This document shows positions 1-8,806 of a stretch of DNA of 64,000 bases, one piece after another (the first letter of the stretch is position 1; every line of letters begins with the position of its first letter). Both the position numbers and the translations under genes were made by a program. The stretch is taken from positions 2,205,882-2,269,881 of the forward strand of contig NZ_KE386488.1 in the NCBI RefSeq assembly GCF_000427365.1, read 5' to 3'. The notes under the pieces are model-generated. The model worked only from the letters and a program-made list of their open reading frames with translations, searched no databases and was not told where the DNA came from. Source of the stretch: Rikenella microfusus DSM 15922 (GTDB taxonomy: Bacteria; Bacteroidota; Bacteroidia; Bacteroidales; Rikenellaceae).

Positions 1-84
1 GGCCGGACGCCTCCCCACGGGAGGCCCGCAACTCTCGCGCAGCTCGATGCGGTCGCTCCCGGGCGTCCGACCCGAATGAAAGAT
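1..84 (+). repeat. GC-rich intergenic repeat, S-type unit 1 (partial)
   Basis: GC-rich unit that opens with GGCCGGACGCCTCCCC and closes with GTCCGACCCGAATGAAA. The same opening and closing blocks recur near 6,496-6,590 (reverse), 11,978-12,083 and 56,110-56,215. The middle of this copy diverges from the others. It is cut by the window edge and joins directly to an L-type unit, as in the 56 kb copy. No coding signal. Confidence 0.7.
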
Positions 85-86
85 AA

Positions 87-352
87 TCGTAGGTTTAAAG
101 AAGTACTCCCGGTTTCTTACATTGGCATCAAAGTGCGGGTAAAGGCTGCAAACCCGGGAATGTGCGATTTTCCGTTCCGACGGGAGTCGGGAACGGGGAA
201 TCGCATTCCCGGCGAGTTTTTTGCCTTCTTTTTTGGTCGCGTAAAAAAGTAAGTGCCCCGCCGACATAAGGCGTCCGGAGAAGCCGGTGCCCCCGCGGTA
301 TGAGCGGACGGAGAAAGAACAAACGTCCGTCGGCGAAAGACATACGGTTAAT
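87..352 (-). repeat. Dispersed intergenic repeat, L-type unit 1
   Basis: About 265 bp unit in reverse orientation. Copies lie at 6,610-6,851 (+), 56,219-56,495 (-) and 61,767-62,033 (+). All share a CGCGACCAAAAAAGTAAG-like block, GGGAATGCGATTCCC, a stretch ending AATCGCACATTCCCGGG, and GGGAGTACTTT. It ends in AACCGTACGGTT-like half sites (CGTAGGTTTAA and CATACGGTTAA here). An open frame of about 70 codons inside each copy is conserved only because the DNA is repeated, so it is not called as a gene. Confidence 0.8.
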
Positions 353-423
353 TCGATCGGGCTGCGGAACTACCCGATGGTCGCATAGCGTGGGTAAAGC
401 GCAAATGCTTATCTGCCTTTTAT

Positions 424-460
424 CGAAAAGCGGGGCATCCTTAAATAGGATGCCCCGCCG
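424..460 (-). terminator. Intrinsic terminator after the GH3 gene
   Basis: A perfect 12-bp stem (GCGGGGCATCCT, 430-441, with 447-458) and 5-nt loop. Read on the minus strand it is followed by TTTTCG, and on the plus strand by GGATTTTTC, so it may work in both directions. It lies 40 bp past the stop of the glycoside hydrolase gene. Confidence 0.85.
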
Positions 461-490
461 GATTTTTCAATGACGACAGACTTAAAGTTC

Positions 491-536
491 GTCCAGTTTC
501 ACCTCCTTGATACGTCCAGTTTCACCTCCTTGATAC
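491..536. repeat. 23-bp perfect tandem duplication at the 3' end of the GH3 gene
   Basis: Positions 491-513 and 514-536 are identical 23-mers. 23 is not a multiple of three, so the second copy shifts the reading frame. The encoded tail becomes GRIKEVKLD-VSRR-stop, whereas the unduplicated frame would end GRIKEVKLD-EL-stop. The effect on the protein is minor. Confidence 0.9.
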
Positions 537-3378
537 GTCCCTTGTCGCTGAGGATCACGATACGCAGGTCGCTCGACGTAGCCCCGTCGAACGAATAAGT
601 CTCCATCGAGCCGTTGTTCAGACGGCTTTTCCCCTTCCATACCGGAATGAAGAGACCGCCGCCGCTCGAAAGCTGGATCTCGAACTCCACCGGAGCGCCC
701 TCGTCCCAGGCGATCCCGATCGAAGTCGGCTTCGCCCCGCTGCGCAGCTCGTAGGTAATATACTGGTTTTTGGTACCCTCCCATACGGTATTCAGATTCC
801 CGTCCACCGTGTTAGCCGCTTTATCGTCGGCAATGCTGGCCGACACTTTCGCTGCAAGCGAGCCTTTCCGCTCGCTCGCACGCATCTCCAGCAGACGTCC
901 CGCCTCCACCACCGTAAAGTCGCGTTTGAGCTTCATATCCTCGGACGAAGCCCCGACCATCACCGTGAAATCTCCCGGCTCGACCGTCCACTTGTAATTC
1001 AGATCCAAAATCTCCAGATCGCGCGGCAGGAGCCGGAATTCCACTCGTTTGCTCTCGCCCGGCGCCAGATGTACGCGTTCGAAACCGCGTAACACTTTTT
1101 CATAAGCCATCACCGAAGCGATCCTGTCGTGCAGGTAGAGCTGAACCACCTCGTCCCCTGCACGAGTGCCCGTATTGGTCACCGTGCACGAAACCGTCAG
1201 CCCCTGATGCGGCGTAATCACCGTATCCGAAAGTTGCAAATCGCTGTATGCGAACGTCGTATAGCTCAGCCCGAAGCCGAACGGATAGAGAGCTCCGTTC
1301 ACCCGTGCCCGGTGGCTGCGCGGCCCGTTGGCTCCCCATGAATCGCTCTGAGCCGACGGCAGCGTCGGGAAATTGAAGGGAATCTGCCCCACGCTGCGCG
1401 GGAATGTTACCGTCAGCTTGCCGCCCGGATTGTAGTCCCCGAACAATACCTCGGCCACCGCCGTACCGCCGTGCCGACCCGGATACCATGCTTCGACGAT
1501 CGCCGGCACGTACTTGTCCGCCCAGTTAATGGAAAGCGGCCGGCCGTTGATCAGGACCAGAATCACCTTTTTCCCCTGCTCTTTCAGCGGTGTGATCGCT
1601 TCCAGCAACTGTTGCTGGCGGCCCGGCAGGTCGAGGCTCGACCGAGACTTGTTCTCGCCGCAGGTGCGCGTGCCTCCGCCGAGCACCAGTACCACCGCAT
1701 CGGCTCCGGCCGCCGTCTCATATGCCCGCGCGATACTATCTTTCTCCTGCTGCGTCAGCGGATAGTCCATCAGTTCCGAATCCGGCCAGTTGTCGTCCAC
1801 CAGTTCGCACCCTTTCGCATAGACGACCTCGGCATCCCCGGCCGCCGCACGGATGCCGTCCAGAACGCTCACCGGCTCTACGGCATTGGGGCCGTAACGC
1901 GCCGTCACGAAATCGGTCGCCGCCGCGTTCGGCCCGATCACCGCGATACGGTGCACGCTGTCGCGGTTCAAAGGAAGCGTATGCGACTCGTTTTTCAGTA
2001 AAACGATGGATTCCAGCGAAATCTGTTTGGCCACCGCTTCGTTGGCCTCGCTGCACACTTCGGCATCGGCGGCTTTCAGGTCGTTTTTGTACGGATTGTC
2101 GAACAGTCCGCACAGGAACTTCACCCGCAGGATGTCCCGCACGCGGTCGTCGATCACCTCTTCGCTCAAAGCGCCCTCTTTCACCAGCTCGCGCAGCGGC
2201 ACGATGAACGAATCGGGCGAGCGGAACGTACAGCGCACGTTCAGTCCCGCTTCGACCGCCTGACGGACGGCCTCTTTCATGTCCGCCGCCGTGAAATGCT
2301 TGCTGTACAGGTACTCCACGGCATCGCTGTCCGATACGACGTAGCCCCGGAAACCGTACCGCCCGCGCAGCACTTCGGTCAGCCAGTGGCGGCTTCCCTG
2401 AATCGGTTCCCCGTCGAAATCGTTGTAGGAACTCATGATGCCCAGCAGCCCGGCTTCGCGGATCACCCGTCCGAAAGGATAGACGTGGATCTGCTCCATC
2501 TCGCGCAGCGACATTTGCGGATTGTTCCGCGCCATGCCTTCGCGCGCGCCTTTGCCGTTGCTGTATCCCACGAAGTGTTTGGAAGTGGCCGCCACGCCCT
2601 GGTCCTGAATGCCGCGCACCATCTGTATCCCCAACTCGGCCACCAGATAGGGCGATTCGCCGTACACCTCCTCGTAACGGCCCCAGCGCTGGTCGCGTCC
2701 CACGTCGAGAATCGGGGCATAGATATTGGTATAACCCAGCGCTTTGGCTTCGCGCCCTTCGATCTCGCCCATTTTATAGACCAGATCGCGGTTCCACGTG
2801 TGCCCCACGCCCAACTGGGTCGGGAAATTGGTAGCCCGGTAGCTCTCTACGCCGCGCAACCCCTCGTTCGTGAAATCGACCGGAATGCCGAGCCGGGTAT
2901 TTTCGACGAAAAAGCGCTGCACTTCGTTGAGCGCCCACGCATGGTTCGACGCGGGCCATACCCAGGGGTTCTTGTCGGGGGAGTTCCGGCCGCCGCGCGG
3001 ATAACCGTTCAGGTGTTCGTCGATCGCCCCGATACCGTCTTTCCAGATACGGTCGGTTTTCCACTCCGGGGTGGGAAGCCGGTCGGTCAATACCCGTCCG
3101 TAGCCGTACAGGGTAGCCATCTGGGCGGTTTTTTCGTCGAGGTTCATCTGCGAGAGCAGGTCTTCGACGCGTTTGTCCACCGGTTGTGCCGGGTCTTCGA
3201 AAATGTCTTTTTTCCCGTTTTTGTTGAAGTCGATCCAACCGTCGCGGTACATGTCGCCTTTGGGACGGTATTCGGAACGGATCACCGGTTCGCCGGCTTT
3301 GCCGAAACCCTGGGCGGCAGCGTTCCCTGCCAGACAAAGGGCTGCCAGAGCCGGCAGCAGAATGGTCTGTTTTGCCAT
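499..3378 (-). CDS. Secreted glycoside hydrolase family 3 (beta-glucosidase/beta-xylosidase type)
   Basis: 959 aa. It probably hydrolyses beta-linked gluco- or xylo-oligosaccharides in the periplasm. A signal peptide (about residues 1-22, ending AAAQ) is followed by the GH3 N-terminal barrel. The barrel has the KHFVGYS motif near 268 and the nucleophile in GYVVSDSDAV (Asp350). Then come the GH3 C-terminal domain, a fibronectin-III-like domain (AGDEVVQLYLHD) and a C-terminal F5/8-type-C-like domain (about 845-950) that may bind carbohydrate. The start at MAKQTILL is preferred over an in-frame start 16 codons upstream, because a TACATTTG -7 box lies at 3421-3414, inside the longer version. The 3' end carries a 23-bp tandem duplication. 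It is a monocistronic gene with its own terminator. Substrate specificity cannot be read from the sequence. Confidence 0.93.
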   Translation of the reverse strand: MAKQTILLPALAALCLAGNAAAQGFGKAGEPVIRSEYRPKGDMYRDGWIDFNKNGKKDIFEDPAQPVDKRVEDLLSQMNLDEKTAQMATLYGYGRVLTDRLPTPEWKTDRIWKDGIGAIDEHLNGYPRGGRNSPDKNPWVWPASNHAWALNEVQRFFVENTRLGIPVDFTNEGLRGVESYRATNFPTQLGVGHTWNRDLVYKMGEIEGREAKALGYTNIYAPILDVGRDQRWGRYEEVYGESPYLVAELGIQMVRGIQDQGVAATSKHFVGYSNGKGAREGMARNNPQMSLREMEQIHVYPFGRVIREAGLLGIMSSYNDFDGEPIQGSRHWLTEVLRGRYGFRGYVVSDSDAVEYLYSKHFTAADMKEAVRQAVEAGLNVRCTFRSPDSFIVPLRELVKEGALSEEVIDDRVRDILRVKFLCGLFDNPYKNDLKAADAEVCSEANEAVAKQISLESIVLLKNESHTLPLNRDSVHRIAVIGPNAAATDFVTARYGPNAVEPVSVLDGIRAAAGDAEVVYAKGCELVDDNWPDSELMDYPLTQQEKDSIARAYETAAGADAVVLVLGGGTRTCGENKSRSSLDLPGRQQQLLEAITPLKEQGKKVILVLINGRPLSINWADKYVPAIVEAWYPGRHGGTAVAEVLFGDYNPGGKLTVTFPRSVGQIPFNFPTLPSAQSDSWGANGPRSHRARVNGALYPFGFGLSYTTFAYSDLQLSDTVITPHQGLTVSCTVTNTGTRAGDEVVQLYLHDRIASVMAYEKVLRGFERVHLAPGESKRVEFRLLPRDLEILDLNYKWTVEPGDFTVMVGASSEDMKLKRDFTVVEAGRLLEMRASERKGSLAAKVSASIADDKAANTVDGNLNTVWEGTKNQYITYELRSGAKPTSIGIAWDEGAPVEFEIQLSSGGGLFIPVWKGKSRLNNGSMETYSFDGATSSDLRIVILSDKGRIKEVKLDVSRR

Positions 3379-3413
3379 CGAATGATAAATATGATTTGGT
3401 GTTAGTAGCAGCG

Positions 3414-3421
3414 CAAATGTA
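3414..3421 (-). promoter_or_regulatory. Bacteroidota -7 box of the GH3 gene
   Basis: TACATTTG on the minus strand matches the Bacteroidota primary sigma consensus TAnnTTTG. It lies 36 bp upstream of the chosen start codon. Confidence 0.55.
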
Positions 3422-3555
3422 CTCATTTCGTCCCGAAATCCGTCTCCGCTGTTCCGAGCCGGAAACGGGCCGCCTGACTACCGTTCGCCGTCGGTATGGG
3501 AGAGACGGTCCGGGAAGTGCCGCCCGGTTCGGGCAAGGTCGTACTATACTTGCTC

Positions 3556-3596
3556 AAAAAATATCCGTTTCCCCAGCCGAATCGGGGAAACGGATA
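3556..3596 (-). terminator. Intrinsic terminator after glmM
   Basis: A 13-bp perfect stem (3562-3574 with 3584-3596) encloses a 9-nt loop. On the minus strand it is followed by a six-T tract (3561-3556). It lies 25 bp past the stop of the mutase gene. Confidence 0.88.
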
Positions 3597-3620
3597 CGTT
3601 CCATGGAATAAGGTCCTTTT

Positions 3621-5009
3621 TTACAACAGGCTTTTGATGTCGGCGATGATGCGGTTCGCCAACGCCTCGGCCGACGCTTTGTCCCTGCTTTCGGCATAGA
3701 TGCGGATGATCGGTTCGGTGTTCGACTTGCGCAGGTGTACCCATTCGGTCGGGAAATCGATCTTCACCCCGTCGATGTCGTTCACCTTCTCCGAAGCGTA
3801 TTTGGCTTTCATCCTGGCCAGGATACCGTCCACGTCCGTTCCCGACACCAGGTCGATCCGGTTTTTCGAAATGTAATAGGCCGGATAGGTCGCCTTGAGT
3901 TCCGACAGTTTCTTGCCCGTCTTGGCCAGGTAGGTCAGCAGCAGGGCAACCCCCACCAACGCGTCGCGGCCGCTGTGTAGGGCCGGATAAATCACGCCTC
4001 CGTTGCCTTCGCCGCCGATGACGGCATCCGTTTCGCGCATTTTCGCCACGACGTTCACCTCGCCCACGGCCGCGGCTGCGTACGAACCGCCGTATCGAGC
4101 CGTAACGTCTGCCAGCGCGCGGGAGGAGCTGAGGTTCGATACCGTGTTGCCGGGCGTCTTCGACAGCACGTAGTCCGCTACGGCCACCAGCGTGTATTCT
4201 TCGCCGAACATCGTCCCGTCTTCGTTGATCAGGGCCAGCCGGTCCACGTCCGGATCGACCACTACGCCCAGATCCGCTCCCGATGCCGGGACGAGCGCCG
4301 AAATTTCGGTCAGATGTTCCGGAATCGGCTCCGGATTGTGGGCGAACTTACCGTCCGGGGTGCAGTTCAGCTCGACGACTTCGACGCCCATCGCTTTCAG
4401 AAGAGCCGGCATGACGATTCCGCCGACCGAATTGACTGCGTCCACGACCACCTTGAATTTCGCCTGCCGCACGGCTTCGACGTCCACCAACGGAAGCGCC
4501 AGCACGGCGTCGATATGTTGTTTGTCGTACGATTCCCGCACGATCACGCTGCCGATGCCGTCGATTTCCGGGAAGGTGTATGCCTCGGTATCGGCGATTT
4601 CGAGTACCCGCTGCCCTTCGGCGGCGTTGAGGAATTCGCCTTTGGCGTTGAGCAGTTTCAGGGCGTTCCACTGTTTAGGGTTATGGCTGGCCGTGAGGAT
4701 GATCCCGCCGTCCGCTCCGTGTCCCGTTACGGCCATTTCGGTGGTCGGCGTGGTGGCCAGTCCGATGGCGATCACGTCCACGCCGCTGGCCATCAGGGTA
4801 CCTTCCACGATGTCCGAGACCATCTGCCCGGAGAGGCGTGCGTCGCGGCCCACCACTACGCGCAGCCTGCGCCCGTCCGCCGCAACGGTTTCCTTGAGCC
4901 ACTGGCTGTACGATGCCGTGAATTTCACCAGGTCGATCGGCGTCAGCGCGTCGCCCGGCGTGCCCCCGATGGTGCCCCGGATGCCTGAAATGGATTTGAT
5001 CAGAGTCAT
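3621..5009 (-). CDS. glmM: Phosphoglucosamine mutase
   Basis: 462 aa, the usual length for Bacteroidota members. It is an alpha-D-phosphohexomutase that converts glucosamine-6-phosphate to glucosamine-1-phosphate for UDP-GlcNAc, and so for peptidoglycan and lipid A. The catalytic phosphoserine loop is TASHNPKQWN (Ser108) and the Mg-binding loop DPDVDRL (Asp252/254/256). The sugar-binding loop is GEGNGGVIYP, and the C-terminal phosphate-binding loop RKSNTEPIIRIY is present. The N-terminus reads SISGIRGTIGG, as in the family. It is divergent from the permease gene, with 73 bp between starts, and has its own terminator. Phosphomannomutase activity cannot be excluded, because these enzymes are very similar. 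Confidence 0.9.
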   Translation of the reverse strand: MTLIKSISGIRGTIGGTPGDALTPIDLVKFTASYSQWLKETVAADGRRLRVVVGRDARLSGQMVSDIVEGTLMASGVDVIAIGLATTPTTEMAVTGHGADGGIILTASHNPKQWNALKLLNAKGEFLNAAEGQRVLEIADTEAYTFPEIDGIGSVIVRESYDKQHIDAVLALPLVDVEAVRQAKFKVVVDAVNSVGGIVMPALLKAMGVEVVELNCTPDGKFAHNPEPIPEHLTEISALVPASGADLGVVVDPDVDRLALINEDGTMFGEEYTLVAVADYVLSKTPGNTVSNLSSSRALADVTARYGGSYAAAAVGEVNVVAKMRETDAVIGGEGNGGVIYPALHSGRDALVGVALLLTYLAKTGKKLSELKATYPAYYISKNRIDLVSGTDVDGILARMKAKYASEKVNDIDGVKIDFPTEWVHLRKSNTEPIIRIYAESRDKASAEALANRIIADIKSLL

Positions 5010-5082
5010 GGTAGTTAGTTCGTTTATATTTTCGAATTAGACGGCAAGTTACTAATTTAGCCGGAGTTTTATCCCGTTCCTG

Positions 5083-6327
5083 ATGAAATTCGGTACATTT
5101 TTCCGCGAAAACATACGCCTTTCGTTCGCCTCGATCCTGAGCAACCGCCTGCGGTCGATCCTTACGATGGCGATCATAGCCATCGGCATTATGTCGCTGG
5201 TGGGGATCGTGACGGCCATCGAGTCGATCAAGGCGAGCATCACCGAATCGTTCGCGTCGCTCGGGGCGGGCGGCTTCTCGATCCAGAACCAGAGTCTGTA
5301 CGGCATGGGCTGGGGGCGCAACCGCAATGACAATTTCATCGGTTACGACCAGGCGCGGGAGTTTCGGGAACGGTTTTCCATTCCGTCGTCGGTAGCCTTG
5401 ACGATGAATATCAGCGGCGGAGTGACGGCCAAATACCGCTCCGAAAAGAGCAATCCGAACCTATGGCTGTGGGGCATGGATGAAAACGGACTGCGGAACA
5501 GCAGCCTGGAGATCGCCTCGGGGCGCAACTTCTCGCGACGCGAAGCCGAGACGGGCGCCCGCGTGGCTGTCATCGGTTACGGAGTGGCCGATTTGTTGTT
5601 CCCTTCGGGCGATTCGCCGCTGGGAAAAACGATCAACATCGCCGGCGGACAATACGAAGTGGTGGGGGTGCTGGCCCCGAAAGGCAGCGGCATGGGCATG
5701 GGGCGCAACGACGACTTACGGCTTGTCATTCCTATTACTACGGCACGGGCGGCGTTCCCGAACATGCGGGTCAGTACGGTGATTTCGGTGATTCCGGACG
5801 ATCCGAGGCTGTTGGAAACGGCGGTCAGCGAGGCGGAAGGGTTGTTCCGAACGATCCGCCGGCTGTCGGCGGCGGACGAGTCGGATTTCACCGTAGAACG
5901 CAGCGATTCGCTGGCGGCGATGCTGGCGGACAATATGGCTACGGTCACGCTGGTGGCTTCGTTGGTGGGGCTGATTACGCTGCTGGGCGCGGCGGTGGGA
6001 CTGATGAACATCATGCTGGTTTCGGTCAGCGAGCGTACGAGGGAGATCGGCACGCGGATGGCTTTGGGAGCGAAGCCGCGGATGATTCGGGAGCAGTTCC
6101 TGCTCGAATCGATCGTTATTAGCCAGCTGGGGGGTATTTGCGGCATCGTGCTGGGAATCGTATGCGGTAACTTGATTTCGGTGCTGACGGGCGGAATGTT
6201 CGTAGTGCCCTGGCTGTGGATTCTGGTGGGAGTGGCCCTATGCCTGATCGTCGGCGTCGGTTCCGGTTACCTACCGGCACGCAGGGCCGCTTCGCTGGAC
6301 CCGGTCGAGGCGCTGAGGTACGAATAG
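5083..6327 (+). CDS. MacB/FtsX-type ABC transporter permease
   Basis: 414 aa inner-membrane permease. After a short cytoplasmic start comes a transmembrane helix (ILTMAIIAIGIMSLVGIVTA, about 27-46). A long periplasmic MacB core domain (about 50-280) follows, then three C-terminal helices of the FtsX domain, with the coupling motif SERTREIGTRMALGA between the first two. The topology is that of MacB-like tripartite efflux or lipoprotein-handling transporters. No ATPase or membrane-fusion gene sits beside it. The FtsE-like ATPase at 7.4-8.1 kb is on the opposite strand beyond 1.1 kb of repeats, so the two are probably not one operon. Cargo unknown. Confidence 0.85.
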   Translation: MKFGTFFRENIRLSFASILSNRLRSILTMAIIAIGIMSLVGIVTAIESIKASITESFASLGAGGFSIQNQSLYGMGWGRNRNDNFIGYDQAREFRERFSIPSSVALTMNISGGVTAKYRSEKSNPNLWLWGMDENGLRNSSLEIASGRNFSRREAETGARVAVIGYGVADLLFPSGDSPLGKTINIAGGQYEVVGVLAPKGSGMGMGRNDDLRLVIPITTARAAFPNMRVSTVISVIPDDPRLLETAVSEAEGLFRTIRRLSAADESDFTVERSDSLAAMLADNMATVTLVASLVGLITLLGAAVGLMNIMLVSVSERTREIGTRMALGAKPRMIREQFLLESIVISQLGGICGIVLGIVCGNLISVLTGGMFVVPWLWILVGVALCLIVGVGSGYLPARRAASLDPVEALRYE

Positions 6328-6372
6328 GCGTTAGAATACGACTTCCCGACTCGGTTAAAATCGAGATGTCAA

Positions 6373-6495
6373 TATCGGCTTGCGGCCTTTAGGCCGCGCG
6401 GGCCGCAGCCTCCCGCAGCGGAGGCTCGCTCGCCATGCTCGTTCCCGTTCCCCGTAGGCTGCGGCCATTGGCAAACAAACGTACGGTTATTTCCA
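6373..6495. repeat. GC-rich intergenic repeat, R-type unit
   Basis: Contains GGCCTTTAGGCCGCGCGGGC and GCGGAGGCTCGC blocks that recur in reverse at 12,130-12,180, and ends at a CGTACGGTTA half site. It opens the 1.1-kb gene-free stretch 6,328-7,423, which is made almost wholly of repeat modules. Confidence 0.55.
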
Positions 6496-6592
6496 CGGTC
6501 GGACGCCCGGGAAGTCTCGGGTAGTTACAGCCCGGCTCGAGTGCCGAGCGGCACCGGACCTCCCGTGGGGAGGCGTCCGGCCCGCCCGCTAT
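6496..6592 (-). repeat. GC-rich intergenic repeat, S-type unit 2
   Basis: Reverse-orientation copy of the S unit. It contains GTCGGACGCCCGGGAAGTC and the paired blocks GGACCTCCC / GGGGAGGCGTCC, and is nearly identical to the 11,978-12,083 copy. It directly abuts an L-type unit. Confidence 0.75.
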
Positions 6593-6609
6593 CGCGGTAC
6601 CTTTACGAA

Positions 6610-6851
6610 TAACCTTAGGGTTAATTGTATGTCTTTCGCCGACAGGTGTTTGTTTTTTCTTTGCCCGCTCATGCCGCGGGGGCACTTTCTTTCTTGTGCG
6701 ACCAAGAAAGAAAGCAAAGAAGTCGCCGGGAATGCGATTCCCCGCTCCCGACTGACGTCGGCCCGGGAAATCGCACATTCCCGGGCCAGCAACCTCTACC
6801 CGTACTTCGGTACCAGGTAAACAACCGGGAGTACTTTTTAAACCTACGATT
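6610..6851 (+). repeat. Dispersed intergenic repeat, L-type unit 2
   Basis: Plus-orientation copy of the L unit (see 87-352). It is bounded by TAACCTTAGGGTTAA on the left and TTAAACCTACG on the right, both variants of the AACCGTACGGTT delimiter. Confidence 0.8.
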
Positions 6852-7129
6852 TTTAATTTTCGGAAATATCCCTTTCAGGCTTGTACTTTATATATTTATA
6901 TAGCTTCCGGCTTTCGATGTCTCGGCGCGCGTCCCCCTGCGGGCGGACCCGCGACCGCGACAGCTTTCCGGAAACCGGAACAAGCCGAATGGGGATACTT
7001 CCGTTAATTTTTGCGATTCATGAGAATCGCCGGCTTTCGCGCCCAAGCGGCATAGCCGCTTCGGGGGATGGGCGCAAAGCCGACCGGGAAAGCATTTTAA
7101 CGGTACGTTTCTTTGTAATGGGCCGCAGT

Positions 7130-7217
7130 CTACGGGCAATAGGGTAATTATAGCCAGGTTCGAGTACCGAGCGGTACCGGGCCTCCTGGAGGAAAGCGAC
7201 CGGTCCGCCCGCTATCG
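7130..7217 (-). repeat. GC-rich intergenic repeat, S-type unit 3 (diverged)
   Basis: Carries GGGTAATTATAGCCAGGTTCGAGTACCGAGCGGTACCGGGCCTCC-type blocks in reverse orientation, a diverged relative of the other S units. The rest of 6,852-7,423 shows no coding signal. Confidence 0.5.
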
Positions 7218-7423
7218 CTAAAACCTGCATGCAAATCGTATAATCAATACACCGGCACACCGCATGTGCTAAAGCGCGAAAGCTCCCCCGCCGGCTCCGG
7301 GCCTCGCAGCGCAAGGCGATGCAAACCCGGCCTCCCCCGGAAGGTCCGGCACAAGCAACCGGGAAAGCATCGGCTAAAGCAGGCGGCATATCGAAATATA
7401 GAATGGGAAGCCGAAATTGCGCG

Positions 7424-8119
7424 TCAGATCTGTTCCGGATCAAGTTCCGTCACATACCCCTCTTCCAGCAGCCACGTCCGTCCCGGATATTGGCGGATAT
7501 TGGCGATATTGTGCGTCGAGATGATGACCGTGCGGCCTTCGTCGGCAATACTGCGGAACAACTCCATCACCTCCTGCGTGGCATTCGGATCGAGGTTGGC
7601 CGTCGGTTCGTCCGCCAGCACGATCTGCGGGTTGTTCAGCAAAGCCCGAGCTATCCCCGCCCGCTGCCTCTCGCCCCCCGATAACTGGTGAGGATAGGCA
7701 TGCGCCTTATGTTCCATATACGTCAGGTGCAGCACGTCCCATATCCGGTTGTCGATCGCCGCGGTATCGCGCCAGTCCGTGGCGCGGAGGACGAATTCGA
7801 GATTCTGGTACACGGTGCAGTCGTCGAGCAGCGTCGCGTCCTGGAAGACGATCCCCAGCCGCCGACGCAGGTAAGGCACCTGTTTGCGGGTGAGCGAATG
7901 CAGGGCGAAACCCGCGATCTGTCCCCGTCCCGCCAAAAGCGGCAACTCGCCGTAAAGCGTCTTCAGCAGGCTGCTTTTGCCGCTGCCCACGCGCCCCACC
8001 AGATAAATCAGCTCGCCGGGCCATGCGTACAGATTCACCTCCCGAAGCACTTCCCTGCGGGAATTCTTCTGGAAAATCACGGCATCCGTAAGCTGTAAAA
8101 AAGGTTGTTCCTGCATCAT
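7424..8119 (-). CDS. FtsE-like ABC transporter ATP-binding protein
   Basis: 231 aa, single nucleotide-binding domain. Walker A is GRVGSGKSS (42-50), the Q-loop VFQDATLLDD, the signature LSGGERQRAG (146-155) and Walker B IVLADEPTANLD (about 167-177). The switch His is in ISTHN. The size, the DDCTVYQNLEF segment and the C-terminal LLEEGYV resemble FtsE, the cytoplasmic ATPase that works with FtsX to control peptidoglycan hydrolysis at division. No ftsX is adjacent, which is common in Bacteroidota, so the assignment rests on sequence alone. A TATATTTG -7 box lies at 8137-8130, 11 bp before the start. Confidence 0.8.
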   Translation of the reverse strand: MMQEQPFLQLTDAVIFQKNSRREVLREVNLYAWPGELIYLVGRVGSGKSSLLKTLYGELPLLAGRGQIAGFALHSLTRKQVPYLRRRLGIVFQDATLLDDCTVYQNLEFVLRATDWRDTAAIDNRIWDVLHLTYMEHKAHAYPHQLSGGERQRAGIARALLNNPQIVLADEPTANLDPNATQEVMELFRSIADEGRTVIISTHNIANIRQYPGRTWLLEEGYVTELDPEQI

Positions 8120-8156
8120 ATCGTCAGGACAAATATACGCTTTTGCCGTAAAAGAA

Positions 8157-8180
8157 AAGCGGCCTTTATTCGGGCCGCTT
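8157..8180 (-). terminator. Intrinsic terminator between the hypothetical gene and ftsE-like gene
   Basis: An 8-bp stem (AAGCGGCC with GGCCGCTT) followed on the minus strand by a T-rich tract (TTTTCTTTTACGG). It separates the two minus-strand genes. Confidence 0.75.
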
Positions 8181-8197
8181 CGATAAAAGGAGGCGGA

Positions 8198-8677
8198 TTA
8201 TTCCAGAATGTAATCCTTATTATCCTCTTGGTAAGTCAGAGAGGGCGTATAACGGGTTTTGAGCGAAGCCCATACGTCGTTGCCCGACCGGATGTCTCCG
8301 ACCAACGGGTACAACTCGCTCTCCAATCCGGAGCCATAGCCGCGTCCCGTTTCCGCGAAAAAGACGATGACGCAGAGTTCCTGCAATGTCCGCGGCAGAT
8401 CGCTCAATTCGCAGCCATCGTCGGCGAATCCGATGAATAGCGCGGCATTATTCTGTGCATCGTTGTCCGGATCGGCAGCGATGCTGACATAATTCCGGGG
8501 ACGGCCTACGCGCACGACCGGATCGTATTGCTGCCAGCCGTGGCCTATCCGTATGGACAAGCCGCCCAGGGCGGCATTCAGGTCGGCGATGATCCGGTCG
8601 CGTACGACGTAATTTCCTTCGATCCAGACACGGGCATTCCATTCTTTGCCCGCTTTGTACAAATCCGACATCTTCAT
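8198..8677 (-). CDS. Hypothetical cytoplasmic protein
   Basis: 159 aa (153 if the third-codon ATG, MSDLYKAG, is used). There is no signal peptide, membrane segment or family I recognise. It is mildly acidic, with several Trp and Tyr and a Gly-rich GLSIRIGHGW stretch. It has its own downstream terminator and lies between ftsE-like and serine dehydratase genes on the same strand. The codon use matches the core genome, which supports it being a real gene. Function unknown. Confidence 0.65.
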   Translation of the reverse strand: MKMSDLYKAGKEWNARVWIEGNYVVRDRIIADLNAALGGLSIRIGHGWQQYDPVVRVGRPRNYVSIAADPDNDAQNNAALFIGFADDGCELSDLPRTLQELCVIVFFAETGRGYGSGLESELYPLVGDIRSGNDVWASLKTRYTPSLTYQEDNKDYILE

Positions 8678-8806
8678 GATTCGGTAAATTGTAGTAAAAC
8701 AAATCGGTTAGCAGCAATGCTGCACAACGAAAATAACCGATACCGAATCGCGTGAAAGGCACGGGTTTGCGAAAGGTCGGAAAGAGTTTGCCGCGCTGCC
8801 GGAAAG

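Noticed and set aside
128-343. 71-codon frame recurring at 56,218-56,436, 6,629-6,820 and 61,712-62,002
   Set aside because: The frame lies in the L-type repeat unit; similarity is due to repeated DNA and the edges vary between copies.
2296-3405. 369-codon plus-strand open frame inside the GH3 gene
   Set aside because: Antisense shadow of the glycosidase; no start signal, no domain.
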